Assembly: GCF_006007965.1 (NCBI RefSeq)
Contig: NZ_CP040748.1
Coordinates: forward strand, 1,302,001 to 1,366,000
Direction of reading: 5' to 3'
Length of the DNA: 64,000 bases
From: Nocardioides jishulii
GTDB lineage: Bacteria > Actinomycetota > Actinomycetes > Propionibacteriales > Nocardioidaceae
Position numbers and translations under genes: made by a program. The notes beneath the pieces were generated by a model. That model did no database searches. It was not told the origin of the DNA and saw nothing but the letters and a program-made list of their open reading frames with translations. Below, piece by piece: positions 54,038 to 64,000 of this stretch; the stretch's first letter is position 1; every line of letters begins with the position of its first letter.

Positions 54038-54790
54038 ATGACTGACTACCTGCAACTCCTCCCTGCCGTGGACATCTCCGGCGGCCAGGCCGTCCAGCTC
54101 TCCCAGGGCGTGGCCGGCACGGGCGGCCAGTACGGCGACCCGGTCGAGGCCGCCCTGCGCTGGCAGGAGGCCGGCGCCGAGTGGCTCCACCTCGTCGACC
54201 TCGACGCTGCCTTCGGCAAGGGCGACAACTCCGCCCTCAAGACCGAGATCGTGCGTCGCCTCGACATCAAGGTCGAGATGACCGGCGGCATCCGCGACGA
54301 CGAGTCGCTCGCGCGGGCGATGGAGACCGGCTGCGCGCGAGTCAACATCGGCACCGCTGCGATCGAGCACCCGGGGTGGTGCGCCCGCGCGATCGCGCAG
54401 TACGGCGACCGCATCGCGATCGCCCTCGACGTACGCGGCACGACGCTGGCCGGTCGTGGCTGGACCAGCGAGGGCGGCGACCTCTACGAGACGTTGGCCC
54501 GGCTCGACGCCGAGGGGTGTGCCCGCTACGTCGTCACCGACGTCAACAAGGACGGCATGCTCCAGGGCCCCAACACCGAGCTGCTCCGCAACGTGTGCGC
54601 AGCCACCGACCGTCCGGTCGTGGCCTCCGGCGGCATCAGCACCCTGGACGACATTCGGGCGCTGGCCGAGCTCGTGCCGCTCGGCGTCGAGGGCGCGATC
54701 GCCGGGACTGCCCTGTACGAGGGCCGGTTCACCCTCCAGGAGGCGCTTGCCGTCACCCTGCCGAGCGGCCGCTCGGAGGGTCCGCGATGA
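54038..54790 (+). CDS. hisA: PRFAR isomerase HisA, probably the bifunctional PriA type
   Basis: The 250-residue TIM barrel carries the paired phosphate-binding loops (TGGIRDDES and [10 protein letters not shown]) and both catalytic aspartates, Asp12 in LLPAVDI and Asp172 in [14 protein letters not shown] with Trp142 matches the PriA loop of actinobacteria, which lack trpF and use one enzyme in both pathways; no trpF is seen in the trp genes here. Gln20 (AVQLSQG) replaces the Arg that HisA/PriA enzymes normally have at this point, which may change phosphate binding. AAGGACC precedes the ATG. Confidence 0.93.
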   Translation: MTDYLQLLPAVDISGGQAVQLSQGVAGTGGQYGDPVEAALRWQEAGAEWLHLVDLDAAFGKGDNSALKTEIVRRLDIKVEMTGGIRDDESLARAMETGCARVNIGTAAIEHPGWCARAIAQYGDRIAIALDVRGTTLAGRGWTSEGGDLYETLARLDAEGCARYVVTDVNKDGMLQGPNTELLRNVCAATDRPVVASGGISTLDDIRALAELVPLGVEGAIAGTALYEGRFTLQEALAVTLPSGRSEGPR

Positions 54791-55548
54791 GTCTGGCCGT
54801 CCGCGTCATCCCGTGCCTCGACGTCGACGGGGGCCGCGTCGTCAAGGGCGTCAACTTCACCGAGCTGCGCGACGCCGGTGACCCCGTCGAGCTGGCCCGG
54901 CTGTACGACGCCGAGGGCGCCGACGAGCTGACCTTCCTCGACATCTCCGCCTCCCACCAGGGCCGCGCGACGACCATGGAGATCGTCTCCCGCACTGCCG
55001 AGCAGGTCTTCATCCCGCTCACGGTCGGGGGTGGCGTCTCCAGCGTGGCCGACGTCGACCAACTGCTGCGCGCGGGGGCCGACAAGGTCGCCATGAACAC
55101 GGCGGCGATCCGTCGGCCGGAGCTCATCTCCGAGGTGGCCGAACGCTTCGGCAGCCAGGTCCTGGTCCTCTCGGTCGACGCCCGGCGCGCGCCCGGCACC
55201 GACTCCGGCTTCGAGGTGACGACCCACGGTGGACGCCAGTCGGCCGGGATCGACGCCATTGCCTGGGCGGCCCGGGTGGCTGAGCTCGGTGCGGGGGAGA
55301 TCCTGCTCAACTCGATGGACGCCGACGGGACCCGTGACGGGTTCGACCTCGAGATCATCCGGGCCGTGCGCCGTGAGGTGAACATCCCCGTGATCGCCTC
55401 GGGTGGCGCGGGCTCGCTCGAGCACTTCTCGCCCGCCGTCGACGCGGGGGCGGACGCGGTGCTGGCCGCCAGCGTCTTCCACTTCGGGACCCTGCGCATC
55501 GGTGACGTGAAGCAGGCCCTCGCGGCCGACGGCCACCCCGTCCGCTGA
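54787..55548 (+). CDS. hisF: Imidazole glycerol phosphate synthase, cyclase subunit
   Basis: The 253-residue TIM-barrel lyase pairs with HisH and makes imidazole glycerol phosphate and [25 protein letters not shown] with the catalytic Asp, [20 protein letters not shown], and [16 protein letters not shown] with the second Asp define it. The ATG overlaps the hisA stop. No promoter is needed within the operon, and transcription could continue through the ABC transporter genes to hisI. Confidence 0.96.
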   Translation: MSLAVRVIPCLDVDGGRVVKGVNFTELRDAGDPVELARLYDAEGADELTFLDISASHQGRATTMEIVSRTAEQVFIPLTVGGGVSSVADVDQLLRAGADKVAMNTAAIRRPELISEVAERFGSQVLVLSVDARRAPGTDSGFEVTTHGGRQSAGIDAIAWAARVAELGAGEILLNSMDADGTRDGFDLEIIRAVRREVNIPVIASGGAGSLEHFSPAVDAGADAVLAASVFHFGTLRIGDVKQALAADGHPVR

Positions 55549-55666
55549 CGCCTTCCCCGCGGGGGCTCGCCTCGGGGGGAATGGACCCGTCGCCGTCGGG
55601 GTTGGGGCCAGAGTCACCGCGTACGCCCCACGAGGGCGCCCGGAGCCGACGCGCCCCCGGTCGCGC

Positions 55667-55702
55667 CCCGATCACCGCGTTGCACCCGATCACCGCGTTG
55701 CA
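55667..55702 (+). repeat. Two perfect 18-bp tandem repeats
   Basis: CCCGATCACCGCGTTGCA occurs at 55667-55684 and 55685-55702, and a third partial copy (CCCGATC) follows at 55703. The repeat ends 11 bases before the AGGAG ribosome site of the ABC transporter gene. It may be a slippage product or an operator. Confidence 0.9.
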
Positions 55703-55726
55703 CCCGATCGAACAGGAGCCCCGACC

Positions 55727-57583
55727 CTGAGCACCACCACGAGCGAAGCGACGACGTCGCCGCCGCCGAGCGGGTCCCCAGCCGACGCGCCGGCGGCGCC
55801 CGCACGACGTGCCTCCACCACGTGGGCCGGTTTCCGGGTCCTGGGCGTGGCCGTGCGCCGCGAGCCGTGGGTCTTCGCACTCTCCACGGTCGGCAGCGTG
55901 CTCTTCGCCGTCCTGACCGTGGCCGACGCGTGGGTCCTGGGCTGGTCGACCGACCACGTCGTCGTCCCCGCCTTCGAGAACGGTGAGATCGGCGCCTCGA
56001 TGCTCTGGGCCGTCGTCGCCCTCTTCGTCGGCGTCGCCCTGCTCCGTGCGGTGGGCATCGTGGCCCGACGTCTGGGAGCCGGCATCATGCAGTACCGGAT
56101 GCAGGCCCACACCCGGCGCGAGGTCACCCGCAAGTACCTCGAGCTGCCGATGGAGTGGCACCAGCGCCACCCCACCGGCCAGCTCCTCTCCAACGCCTCC
56201 AGCGACGTGGAGGCGGCATGGGCCCCGATCGCGCCCTTCCCGATGGCGCTCGGCACCGTCGTGATGATGGTGATCGCAGTCGTGCAGATGCTCGCCGCCG
56301 ACCTGGTCCTGGCCCTCGTGGGGCTGCTCGTCTTTCCGGCTGTCCTGGTGGCCAACGTGGTCTACCAGCGTCTTGCCTCACCCCTGATGACCCGGGCCCA
56401 GCGCCTGCGCGCCGAGGTCGCGGAGGTCGCCCACGAGTCCTTCGACGGCGCCATGGTGGTCAAGACGCTGGGGCGCGAGGGGGAGGAGACCGCACGGTTC
56501 GCCACCAAGGTGGAGGAGCTGCGCGAGGTCAACACCCGCGCCGGTCGCGTCCGAGCCGCCTTCGACCCGGTGCTGGCGGCCCTGCCCAACCTCGGCGTGC
56601 TGGTCGTCCTCGCCGTGGGTGTCGCCCGCGTGCAGTCCGGCGCCACCGACGCCGGTGACGTCGTCACCGTCGCCTACCTCCTCACCATCGTCTCCTTCCC
56701 GATCCGCGCGATCGGCTGGCTGCTGGGTGAGTTCCCCCGCAGCGTCGTGGGCTACGAGCGCACCCGGGCCGTGCTCGAGGCGACCGGCAGCATGCCCCAC
56801 GGCGCAGCGCCCGCCCCCGACGGAGCCACCGGCGCACACCTCACCGTGGAGGGTGTGGAGTACGCCTACGACGAGACCCCGGTGCTGCGGGGCGTCGACT
56901 TCGAGGCGGCGCCGGGGCACAGCGTCGCCGTGGTCGGCTCCACCGCCTCGGGCAAGAGCACGCTGACCCAGCTGCTGGCCCGCCTGATGGATCCCGACGC
57001 CGGAACCATCCGCATCGACGGGGTCGACCTGCGTGACCTCGCCCCCGGCGAGCTCTCCCGCGTGGTGGCCGTCGTGCCGCAGACCGCCTTCCTCTTCGAC
57101 GACACCGTGCGGGGCAACGTGACCCTGGGCGCCGACGTCAGCGACGACGAGGTGTGGTCGGTGCTGCGCACCGCCCAGGCCGAGGAGTTCGTACGCGCAC
57201 TGCCCCTGGGCCTCGACACGCCGCTGGGGGAGCGCGGCACCTCGCTCTCCGGTGGCCAGCGCCAGCGCCTGTCGTTGGCCCGCGCGCTGCTGCGCCGGCC
57301 CCGACTCCTGGTGCTCGACGACGCCACCAGCGCGGTGGACCCCGAGGTCGAGCAGCGGATCCTGGCCTCGCTGCGGTCCGGCGCGGCCGGTGACACCACG
57401 TTGGTCGTCGTGGCCTACCGCAAGGCCACCATCGCACTGGCCGACGAGGTGGTGCACCTGGAGAACGGTCGCGTCGTCGACCGCGGCCCGCATGCCGACC
57501 TGCTCGCGCGCAACGCGTCGTACGCCCGCTTGGTCAACGCCTACGAGCAGCCGCGCGCGGCCGCCGAGGAGGTGCTCGGATGA
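55727..57583 (+). CDS. ABC exporter subunit with degenerate ATP site (first half of heterodimer)
   Basis: The 618-residue half-transporter has six membrane helices (about 45-330) and one ATPase domain. Walker A is GSTASGKST (404-412), the signature LSGGQ is at 517-521, and Walker B is LLVLDDATS with Asp532 where a catalytic Glu is expected. The switch His is replaced by Tyr564 (VAYRK). This is the degenerate half of a heterodimeric exporter. The start is taken as CTG 55727, with AGGAG 8 bases upstream and coding-like third positions from there. GTG 55847 would give 578 residues without a ribosome site. The substrate is unknown. Confidence 0.85.
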   Translation: MSTTTSEATTSPPPSGSPADAPAAPARRASTTWAGFRVLGVAVRREPWVFALSTVGSVLFAVLTVADAWVLGWSTDHVVVPAFENGEIGASMLWAVVALFVGVALLRAVGIVARRLGAGIMQYRMQAHTRREVTRKYLELPMEWHQRHPTGQLLSNASSDVEAAWAPIAPFPMALGTVVMMVIAVVQMLAADLVLALVGLLVFPAVLVANVVYQRLASPLMTRAQRLRAEVAEVAHESFDGAMVVKTLGREGEETARFATKVEELREVNTRAGRVRAAFDPVLAALPNLGVLVVLAVGVARVQSGATDAGDVVTVAYLLTIVSFPIRAIGWLLGEFPRSVVGYERTRAVLEATGSMPHGAAPAPDGATGAHLTVEGVEYAYDETPVLRGVDFEAAPGHSVAVVGSTASGKSTLTQLLARLMDPDAGTIRIDGVDLRDLAPGELSRVVAVVPQTAFLFDDTVRGNVTLGADVSDDEVWSVLRTAQAEEFVRALPLGLDTPLGERGTSLSGGQRQRLSLARALLRRPRLLVLDDATSAVDPEVEQRILASLRSGAAGDTTLVVVAYRKATIALADEVVHLENGRVVDRGPHADLLARNASYARLVNAYEQPRAAAEEVLG

Positions 57584-59394
57584 GCTTGCGACCCGGTGCG
57601 ACCGGACCTGTCGGCAGCCAGGTCTCCTCGGGCGAGGAGATCGGCGCCGTCGAGACGATCCGTCGCGGCATCGCCCAGACCCCCGAGCTCGTGCACGGGA
57701 TCGGCTGGACCCTCTTCTTCGCGGTCGTGGCCTCGCTCGGCCAGGTCATCGTGCCCATCGCCGTGCAGCAGACGCTCGACCGTGGGCTCAACGCCCCCGG
57801 TGGGCCGGACCTGTCGTTCGTGACGTGGATGGGCGTCGCGGCCTTCTTCGGCCTCGTCGTCACCAGCGTGGCGTCGTACTTCATGACGTCGCGGCTCTTC
57901 ACGACCAGTGAGCGCGGCCTGGCCACGCTGCGCACCAAGGCGTTCCGCCACATCCACGACCTCTCGCTGCTCACCCAGAGCACGGAGCGTCGTGGGGCGC
58001 TGGTCTCGCGCGTCACCAGTGACGTCGACCAGGTCAGCCAGTTCCTCGTCTACGGCGGGCTGCTGCTGGTGATCAGCGTCGGCCAGGTGCTCGTGGCGAC
58101 CGTGATCATGGCCGTCTACTCGTGGCAGCTGTGCCTGGTGGTCTGGCTCTGCTTCGCGCCGCTCTTCATCTCCATCCGCTACTTCCAGCGCAAGCTCTCC
58201 GACGCCTACGGGCTCGTGCGCCGTCAGGCCGGCGCCATGCTGTCGGCGGTCTCCGAGCCTGTCGTCGGCGCCTCGGTGGTCCGGTCGTACGCGGTGCAGG
58301 AGCGCACCCAGGACCGCATCGACGAGGCGATCGACGGCTTCAAGGCCGCGAGCACCAGGGCCCAGCAGTTCACGGTCATCTCGTTCTCCCTGGGCGGGAT
58401 CTCCGCCGGCCTGGCCAACGCGGGTGTCCTGGTGATCGGCGTGCTCCTGGGCCTCACCGGCGAGATGACGGCAGGAACCGTCCTCGCCTTCGCCTTCCTG
58501 GTGACGCTCTTCGTGGGCCCGGTGCAGATGGGCACCCAGATCATCACCGACGCGCAGAACGCCATCGCCAGCTGGCGTCGGGTGATCGGCATCCTCGAAA
58601 CCCCCGCCGACGTGGTCGACCCCGGTGAGGACGCCACGCACCTGCCGCGCGGCCCCATGGACGTCCGCTTCGAGGACGTCTCCTTCGCCTACCCCGGCGG
58701 TCCGTTGGTGCTGCGTGACGTCGACCTCGAGTTCCGGGCCGGGACCCGGGTGGCGATCGTCGGCGAGACCGGGTCGGGCAAGTCCACCTTCGCCAAGCTC
58801 CTCACCCGCCTCATGGACCCCACCACCGGACGCGTCCTGCTCGACGGCGTCGACGTGCGCGAGGTGGCCCACTCCAGCCTGCGCCGCGGCGTGGTGCTGG
58901 TGCCGCAGGAGGGATTCCTCTTCGACGACACCATCGCCGCCAACGTGCGCTACGGCCGACTGGAGGCCACGGAGGAGGAGATCGTCCGTGCCGCCGAGGA
59001 GCTCGGACTCGCCGACTGGCTCGCGGGCCTGCCCTCGGGCGTACGCACCATGGTCGGTCAGCGCGGAGAGTCGCTGTCGGCGGGTGAGCGGCAGCTCGTC
59101 GCGCTGCTCCGGGCCCACCTGGCCGATCCCGACCTGCTGGTCCTGGACGAGGCCACGAGTGCCGTCGACCCCGAGCTCGAGGTGCGCATCGGGCGGGCGC
59201 TCGAGCGCCTCATGACGGGACGGACCTCGGTCACCATCGCGCATCGCCTCAGCACCGCCGAGCAGGCCGACGAGGTCGTCGTGGTCGACGCCGGACGCGT
59301 CGTCCAGCGCGGCTCGCACGCCGAGCTGGTCACCCAGCCCGACCTGCCCTACGCGCGCCTGCACGCCTCCTGGGTGGCCCAGCACGGACGGTGA
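57580..59394 (+). CDS. ABC exporter subunit with functional ATP site (second half of heterodimer)
   Basis: The 604-residue half-transporter has six membrane helices and an ATPase domain. Walker A is GETGSGKST (395-403), Walker B is VLDEATS with catalytic Glu524, and the switch His555 is in IAHRLST. Its signature reads LSAGE (499-503), weaker than LSGGQ. Paired with the upstream subunit it gives one competent site (this Walker A/B with the partner's LSGGQ) and one degenerate site, as in TM287/288-type exporters. The ATG overlaps the preceding stop. Drug or lipid export is a family-level guess. Confidence 0.93.
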   Translation: MSLRPGATGPVGSQVSSGEEIGAVETIRRGIAQTPELVHGIGWTLFFAVVASLGQVIVPIAVQQTLDRGLNAPGGPDLSFVTWMGVAAFFGLVVTSVASYFMTSRLFTTSERGLATLRTKAFRHIHDLSLLTQSTERRGALVSRVTSDVDQVSQFLVYGGLLLVISVGQVLVATVIMAVYSWQLCLVVWLCFAPLFISIRYFQRKLSDAYGLVRRQAGAMLSAVSEPVVGASVVRSYAVQERTQDRIDEAIDGFKAASTRAQQFTVISFSLGGISAGLANAGVLVIGVLLGLTGEMTAGTVLAFAFLVTLFVGPVQMGTQIITDAQNAIASWRRVIGILETPADVVDPGEDATHLPRGPMDVRFEDVSFAYPGGPLVLRDVDLEFRAGTRVAIVGETGSGKSTFAKLLTRLMDPTTGRVLLDGVDVREVAHSSLRRGVVLVPQEGFLFDDTIAANVRYGRLEATEEEIVRAAEELGLADWLAGLPSGVRTMVGQRGESLSAGERQLVALLRAHLADPDLLVLDEATSAVDPELEVRIGRALERLMTGRTSVTIAHRLSTAEQADEVVVVDAGRVVQRGSHAELVTQPDLPYARLHASWVAQHGR

Positions 59395-59449
59395 GGCGTC
59401 GCCGGGCCCACCGCAGGAGTCCGGCACGGACGTCTCACCCGGCACCGGC

Positions 59450-59455
59450 GATACT
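59450..59455 (+). promoter_or_regulatory. Possible -10 hexamer before hisI
   Basis: GATACT, then six bases, then the GTG at 59462. It keeps the A and T of TANNNT at positions 2 and 6, but its first base is off-consensus. Confidence 0.35.
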
Positions 59456-59461
59456 GGGGGC

Positions 59462-59818
59462 GTGACTGCACTCGACCCCGACATCGCCGCCAGGCTCAAG
59501 CGCAACTCCGACGGGCTGGTGCCCGCCGTCGTGCAGCAGCACGACAGCGGCGAGGTGCTGATGCTCGGCTGGATGGACGACGAGGCCCTGGCCCGCACCC
59601 TGTCGACGGGCCGCGCCACCTACTGGTCGCGCAGCCGTCAGGAGTACTGGGTCAAGGGGGAGACCTCCGGCCACGTGCAGTGGGTCAAGGAGGTCCGCCT
59701 CGACTGCGACAAGGACACCCTGCTGGTCAAGGTCGACCAGGAGGGGGCGGCCTGCCACACCGGCGACGCGACCTGCTTCGACGCCGACCTGCTCCCCGTG
59801 GTGACCGGTCGTGGCTGA
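59462..59818 (+). CDS. hisI: Phosphoribosyl-AMP cyclohydrolase
   Basis: The 118-residue enzyme opens the purine ring of PR-AMP in histidine synthesis. [35 protein letters not shown] and the metal ligands in [11 protein letters not shown] and [10 protein letters not shown] are typical. It lacks the HisE domain, as usual in actinobacteria. It stands apart from hisF behind the ABC genes, and overlaps the next gene by 8 bases at the place where trpE is common. Confidence 0.96.
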   Translation: MTALDPDIAARLKRNSDGLVPAVVQQHDSGEVLMLGWMDDEALARTLSTGRATYWSRSRQEYWVKGETSGHVQWVKEVRLDCDKDTLLVKVDQEGAACHTGDATCFDADLLPVVTGRG

Positions 59819-60434
59819 CCGGTCCTTCGGTCCCACCGTCCTCGCCGGTCTGGCGGGGGCGGGTCTGGCCGCCACGGCGGGGCACCGTGACTGGGTCGAG
59901 CTCACCGCCCCCGGCGGTGGGCAGGCCGCGGCCGACTGGTTCTGGCAGAACGCGCCCGGCCTGGGCCAGATGCCGGCCTCGGGGGCGCTCGGCCTGGTGG
60001 CGCTCGCCTCCTGGGGCGTGCTGCTGGTCAGCCGTGGTGCCTGGCGCCGCGTGGTGGCTGCCGTGGGCCTGCTGGCGTCGCTGGGGCTCGCCGCGGTCTG
60101 GGTGACCGGCCTGCTCACCTTGCGCGACGACGTCTCCGCCGAGGTGCGAGGCGCCGACCTGGCCGCGGGCTGGTCGGTCGAGTGGACCTCGTGGTTCGTG
60201 CTCGCCGGGATCGCCCTCGTGCTGCTCGTGCCGGCGCACGTGGTGGCCCTGGTGCGCCTGCCGCGCTGGCCGGCGATGGGCAGCCGGTACGACGCTCCCA
60301 CCATCCGCTCCGGCTCGCGTCCGGCAGTCGCCCCGTCACCCGCGCCGGCGGCCGACCTGTCCGAGGAGGACCCGGCCGACGTGTGGAAGGCCATCGACGA
60401 GGGCCGCGACCCGACCGAGCGGGCCGACCCCTAG
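59811..60434 (+). CDS. Trp-cluster-associated membrane protein (TIGR02234 type)
   Basis: The 207-residue protein has four membrane helices with an extracytoplasmic [12 protein letters not shown] segment after the first, then a proline-rich cytoplasmic tail ending in [18 protein letters not shown]. This layout and its position upstream of trpC fit the family found in actinobacterial trp operons. The function is unknown. It normally follows trpE; here it follows hisI. The GTG start overlaps hisI by 8 bases. Confidence 0.85.
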   Translation: MADRSFGPTVLAGLAGAGLAATAGHRDWVELTAPGGGQAAADWFWQNAPGLGQMPASGALGLVALASWGVLLVSRGAWRRVVAAVGLLASLGLAAVWVTGLLTLRDDVSAEVRGADLAAGWSVEWTSWFVLAGIALVLLVPAHVVALVRLPRWPAMGSRYDAPTIRSGSRPAVAPSPAPAADLSEEDPADVWKAIDEGRDPTERADP

Positions 60435-60495
60435 ACTGGCCCCCGACCCGTCGCTGCGGGTCTGACGTACTCGTCCTTCATCAGGAGCACATCTC

Positions 60496-60696
60496 ATGGC
60501 TGACAACCACGGCAACACCCCCGCTGCTTGGACCGCGGTGGCGGTGGCGATGGTCGGGTTCGTGATCGGAAGCGTGGCGCTCATGCTGTCGCCCGTCTCC
60601 ATGCCCCTCTTCTGGGTCGGCCTGGTCATCGCCGTGCTCGCCCTGCCCCTCTTCATCGTGATGTCGAAGATGGGCTTCAACGAGGAACGCCACTGA
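60496..60696 (+). CDS. HGxxPAAW-family small membrane protein
   Basis: The 66-residue protein begins MADNHGNTPAAW, the motif that names the family, followed by two membrane helices (about 14-35 and 38-57). It is conserved in actinobacterial trp clusters and has no known function. AGGAGC lies 8 bases before the ATG. TAGACT at 60432-60437 may be its -10, overlapping the stop of the previous gene. Confidence 0.9.
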   Translation: MADNHGNTPAAWTAVAVAMVGFVIGSVALMLSPVSMPLFWVGLVIAVLALPLFIVMSKMGFNEERH

Positions 60697-60712
60697 CCCG
60701 AGCCGAGAGGCC

Positions 60713-61165
60713 GTGGTCCACGTGACCCCCACGGGGGACGTGGGCGGGACGAATGCTCCCGCCACGCGTGCACGCCGACTGCTTCCCGTCCTCGCGACGG
60801 GGGCGGTGGTGGGTGTCGCGGCCCTCGCGCTGCACCTGCGTGACCCGCACGTCCAGGGGAGCTGGGGCTTCTGCCCCACCGCACTGGTCGGTCTGGCCTG
60901 TCCGTTCTGCGGCAGCCTGCGTGCCGTGCACCACCTCACGGACCTCGACGTGGCGGCGGCCGCCTCCAGCAACCTCGTGCTGGTGGTCGCGGCGCCGTTC
61001 GCGGTGGCGCTGTGGACCGGAGCCCTGGTCCGGGCGTGGCGCGGACGTGCGCCGCTGCTGCCGAGCCTGCCCGCCCCGGCCTGGTGGGCCATCGGGGTGG
61101 CGCTCGCCCTCTTCGCCCTCCTGCGCAACCTTCCCCTGCCTCTGGGGGAGTGGCTGGCCCCCTGA
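60713..61165 (+). CDS. DUF2752 membrane protein
   Basis: The 150-residue protein has a signature CPFCGSLRAVHHL near residues 63-75, with three membrane helices around it; this pattern matches DUF2752. The GTG at 60713 is taken; a GTG at 60722 is also in frame. It sits between the HGxxPAAW gene and trpC. The function is unknown; the Cys pair may be redox-active or bind metal, which is an inference. Confidence 0.82.
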   Translation: MVHVTPTGDVGGTNAPATRARRLLPVLATGAVVGVAALALHLRDPHVQGSWGFCPTALVGLACPFCGSLRAVHHLTDLDVAAAASSNLVLVVAAPFAVALWTGALVRAWRGRAPLLPSLPAPAWWAIGVALALFALLRNLPLPLGEWLAP

Positions 61166-61170
61166 CCGTG

Positions 61171-61228
61171 CCGGCCGGCTCGTCGGCCGGGGCCGGACTG
61201 GTGCCCCGATCTCACCGTCGGGGTGAGA
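61171..61228 (+). terminator. Two hairpins between DUF2752 and trpC
   Basis: CCGGCCG (61171-61177) pairs with CGGCCGG (61184-61190), and TCTCACC (61210-61216) pairs with GGTGAGA (61222-61228). They fill most of the 103-bp gap before trpC. They may terminate or attenuate transcription into trpCBA. No tryptophan-rich leader peptide is seen. Confidence 0.4.
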
Positions 61229-61268
61229 GGCTTGTCCCTGTTGTCCCGTCAGCCTTGGAGGAATCCGC

Positions 61269-62047
61269 GTGTCCGTCCTCGACGACATCGTCGCCGGTGT
61301 CCGGATCGACCTCGCGCGACGGGTGTCCGAGACCCCGCTGCGCGACCTGCGGGCCGCGTTGGCCGACGTCGACGCCCCGCGCGACCCGATGCCCCACTTC
61401 GCCGCACCCGGCTCCAGCGTGATCGCCGAGGTGAAGCGCAGCAGCCCCAGCAAGGGTCACCTCGCCGACATCCCCGACCCGGCCGACCTGGCCGCCGCGT
61501 ACGCCCGTGGCGGCGCCGGCGCCATCTCGGTGCTGACCGAGGAGCGCCGCTTCAAGGGATCCCTCGACGACCTGCGGGCAGTGCGCGCCGCGGTGGACGT
61601 GCCGATCCTGCGCAAGGACTTCATCGTCGAGTCCTACCAGCTGGTCGAGGCGCGGGCCGCCGGTGCCGACCTCGCGCTGCTGATCGTGGCGGCGCTCGAC
61701 GACGACACCCTGCGACGCCTCCACGACGAGGCCCGCGAGCTCGGGCTCACCGTGCTGGTCGAGGTCCACGACGAGGCGGAGACCGAGCGGGCCGTGGCCC
61801 TGGGGGCCGAGCTGATCGGTGTCAACGCCCGCAACCTCAAGACGTTGGCGGTCGACGACGCCACGTTCTCGCGGCTCGCGCCGCTCATCCCCGACGACCG
61901 GGTCAAGGTGGCCGAGTCGGGCATCAACTCACCCGCCGACGTGGCCGGCTTCGTCTCCCAGGGCGCCCGTGTCGTGCTCGTGGGCGAGGCGCTGGTCAAG
62001 GACGGCGACCCCGAGAACGCCGTACGCACCATGACGGGAGTAGGACT

Positions 62048-62051
<4 letters not shown>
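61269..62051 (+). CDS. trpC: Indole-3-glycerol-phosphate synthase
   Basis: The 260-residue TIM barrel closes the indole ring in tryptophan synthesis. [13 protein letters not shown] with the catalytic Lys, [33 protein letters not shown] and [12 protein letters not shown] are the family motifs. It is monofunctional, with no fused TrpF. GGAGGAA lies upstream of the GTG at 61269, and the stop overlaps trpB. Confidence 0.96.
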
Positions 62052-63267
<1,216 letters not shown>

Positions 63268-63268
<1 letters not shown>

Positions 63269-64000
63269 TGAGCACCGCCACCGCCTTCGCACGCGCGAAG
63301 GCCGAGAACCGTGCGGCCCTGGTCGGCTACCTCCCCGCAGGCTTCCCCGACGTGCAGGGCTCGATCGACGCCATGAAGGTGATGGTCGACTCCGGCTGCG
63401 ACGTGATCGAGGTGGGCCTGCCCTACTCCGACCCCGTCATGGACGGCCCGACGATCCAGGCCGCCGCCCAGCAGGCGCTCGACGCCGGCGTACGCACGAA
63501 GGAGGTGCTGGCCGTCGTCGAGGCCGTCGCGGCGACCGGCGTGCCGACCGTCGTGATGACCTACTGGAACCCCGTCGAGCGGTACGGCGTGGAGCGGTTC
63601 GCCGCAGACCTCGCCAGCGCTGGCGGCGCAGGGCTCATCACCCCCGACATCACTCCCGACAGCGGTGAGGAGTGGATCGCCGCCGCCGACGCCCACGACC
63701 TGGACAAGGTCTTCCTGGTGGCGCCGAGCTCGACCGACTCCCGCATCGCGATGACGACTGCGCAGTGCCGCGGATTCGTCTACGCCACCGCCGTCATGGG
63801 CGTCACCGGCGCGCGCGCCTCCACCAGCGACCTGGCAGGCCCGCTCGTGGCGCGCACCAAGGCCACCACCGACCTTCCCGTCGGGGTGGGGCTCGGCGTG
63901 AGCAACGGCGCCCAGGCGGCGGAGATCGCCCAGTTCGCCGACGGCGTCATCGTCGGCTCCGCCTTCGTACGGGTGCTCCAGCAGCACGCCGACGACCCGG
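63268..64000 (+). CDS. trpA: Tryptophan synthase alpha chain, 5' part
   Basis: The gene runs off the right edge; 244 residues are visible of a usual 260-270. The catalytic Glu is in CDVIEVGLPYSDPVMDGPTIQ, followed by the catalytic Asp in the same segment; GVTGARA and GLGVSNGAQA bind substrate phosphate. The ATG at 63268 is used; a GTG directly before it (63265) is in frame. It forms the alpha2-beta2 complex with TrpB. Confidence 0.96.

Noticed and set aside
61223..61268. A trp leader peptide before trpC
   Set aside because: The short frame opening at GTG 61223 contains a single Trp codon and has no stop before trpC, so classical ribosome-mediated attenuation is not supported.

Overview
The window is a very G+C-rich chromosome segment from an actinobacterium. 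Gene content and order point to Nocardioidaceae, most likely Nocardioides or a close relative. The evidence is the actinobacterial dcw cluster (mraZ to ftsZ, sepF, divIVA) with a candidate mraW RNA motif, a PriA-type hisA beside trpC-trpB-trpA, HGxxPAAW and DUF3040 proteins, an aroG-kinase-Rv2175c-idsA neighbourhood that matches the order around Mycobacterium tuberculosis Rv2178c-Rv2173, and a LexA box of the actinobacterial TCGAAC-N4-GTTCGA type. The genus is an inference; no rRNA gene is present.

Layout. (1) 1-12.4 kb: the 5' part of a PPi-dependent phosphofructokinase, class II DAHP synthase, threonine aldolase, an EamA transporter, endonuclease IV, a PASTA Ser/Thr kinase divergent from an Rv2175c-like DNA-binding protein, a polyprenyl synthase, a SIMPL protein, a CrtI-like oxidoreductase, and ArsC-like, YbaK-like and membrane proteins. 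Most of these are single genes, and many start 6-7 bases after a TANNNT -10 hexamer, so they look leaderless. (2) 12.4-19.2 kb: an SOS mutagenesis operon. A perfect LexA box precedes DUF6504, a HEPN protein and error-prone polymerase DnaE2, followed by a methyltransferase and the Y-family polymerase DinB. (3) 19.2-24.2 kb: DUF3040, then an opposing moxR-DUF58-transglutaminase operon. (4) 24.2-43.3 kb: the division and cell-wall cluster mraZ, a structured RNA, a 50-residue membrane protein, rsmH, ftsL, ftsI, murE, murF, mraY, a degenerate murD-like gene, ftsW, murG, murC, ftsQ, ftsZ, pgeF, yggS, sepF, yggT, divIVA. (5) 43.3-50.2 kb: DksA/TraR-like protein, lspA, rluD, a GNAT enzyme, replicative dnaE and a membrane protein. 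(6) 50.3-64 kb: hisD-C-B-H-A-F, a heterodimeric ABC exporter, hisI, Trp-cluster membrane proteins, trpC, trpB and the 5' part of trpA; trpE is absent from its usual place.

How the genes fit together. The dcw genes supply lipid II precursors (MurC, MurE, MurF, MraY, MurG) and the divisome (FtsL, FtsI, FtsW, FtsQ, FtsZ, SepF, DivIVA). MraZ probably represses its own promoter through five 10-bp-spaced TGGNN half-sites that overlap the -35 and -10 elements. The striking anomaly is the MurD position. It holds an intact 342-residue frame without the C-terminal ligase domain, with an altered P-loop and without the conserved catalytic residues, so an active MurD should be encoded elsewhere. The his and trp genes are linked by HisA, which in actinobacteria usually also performs the TrpF step; here it carries Gln where the family has a conserved Arg.
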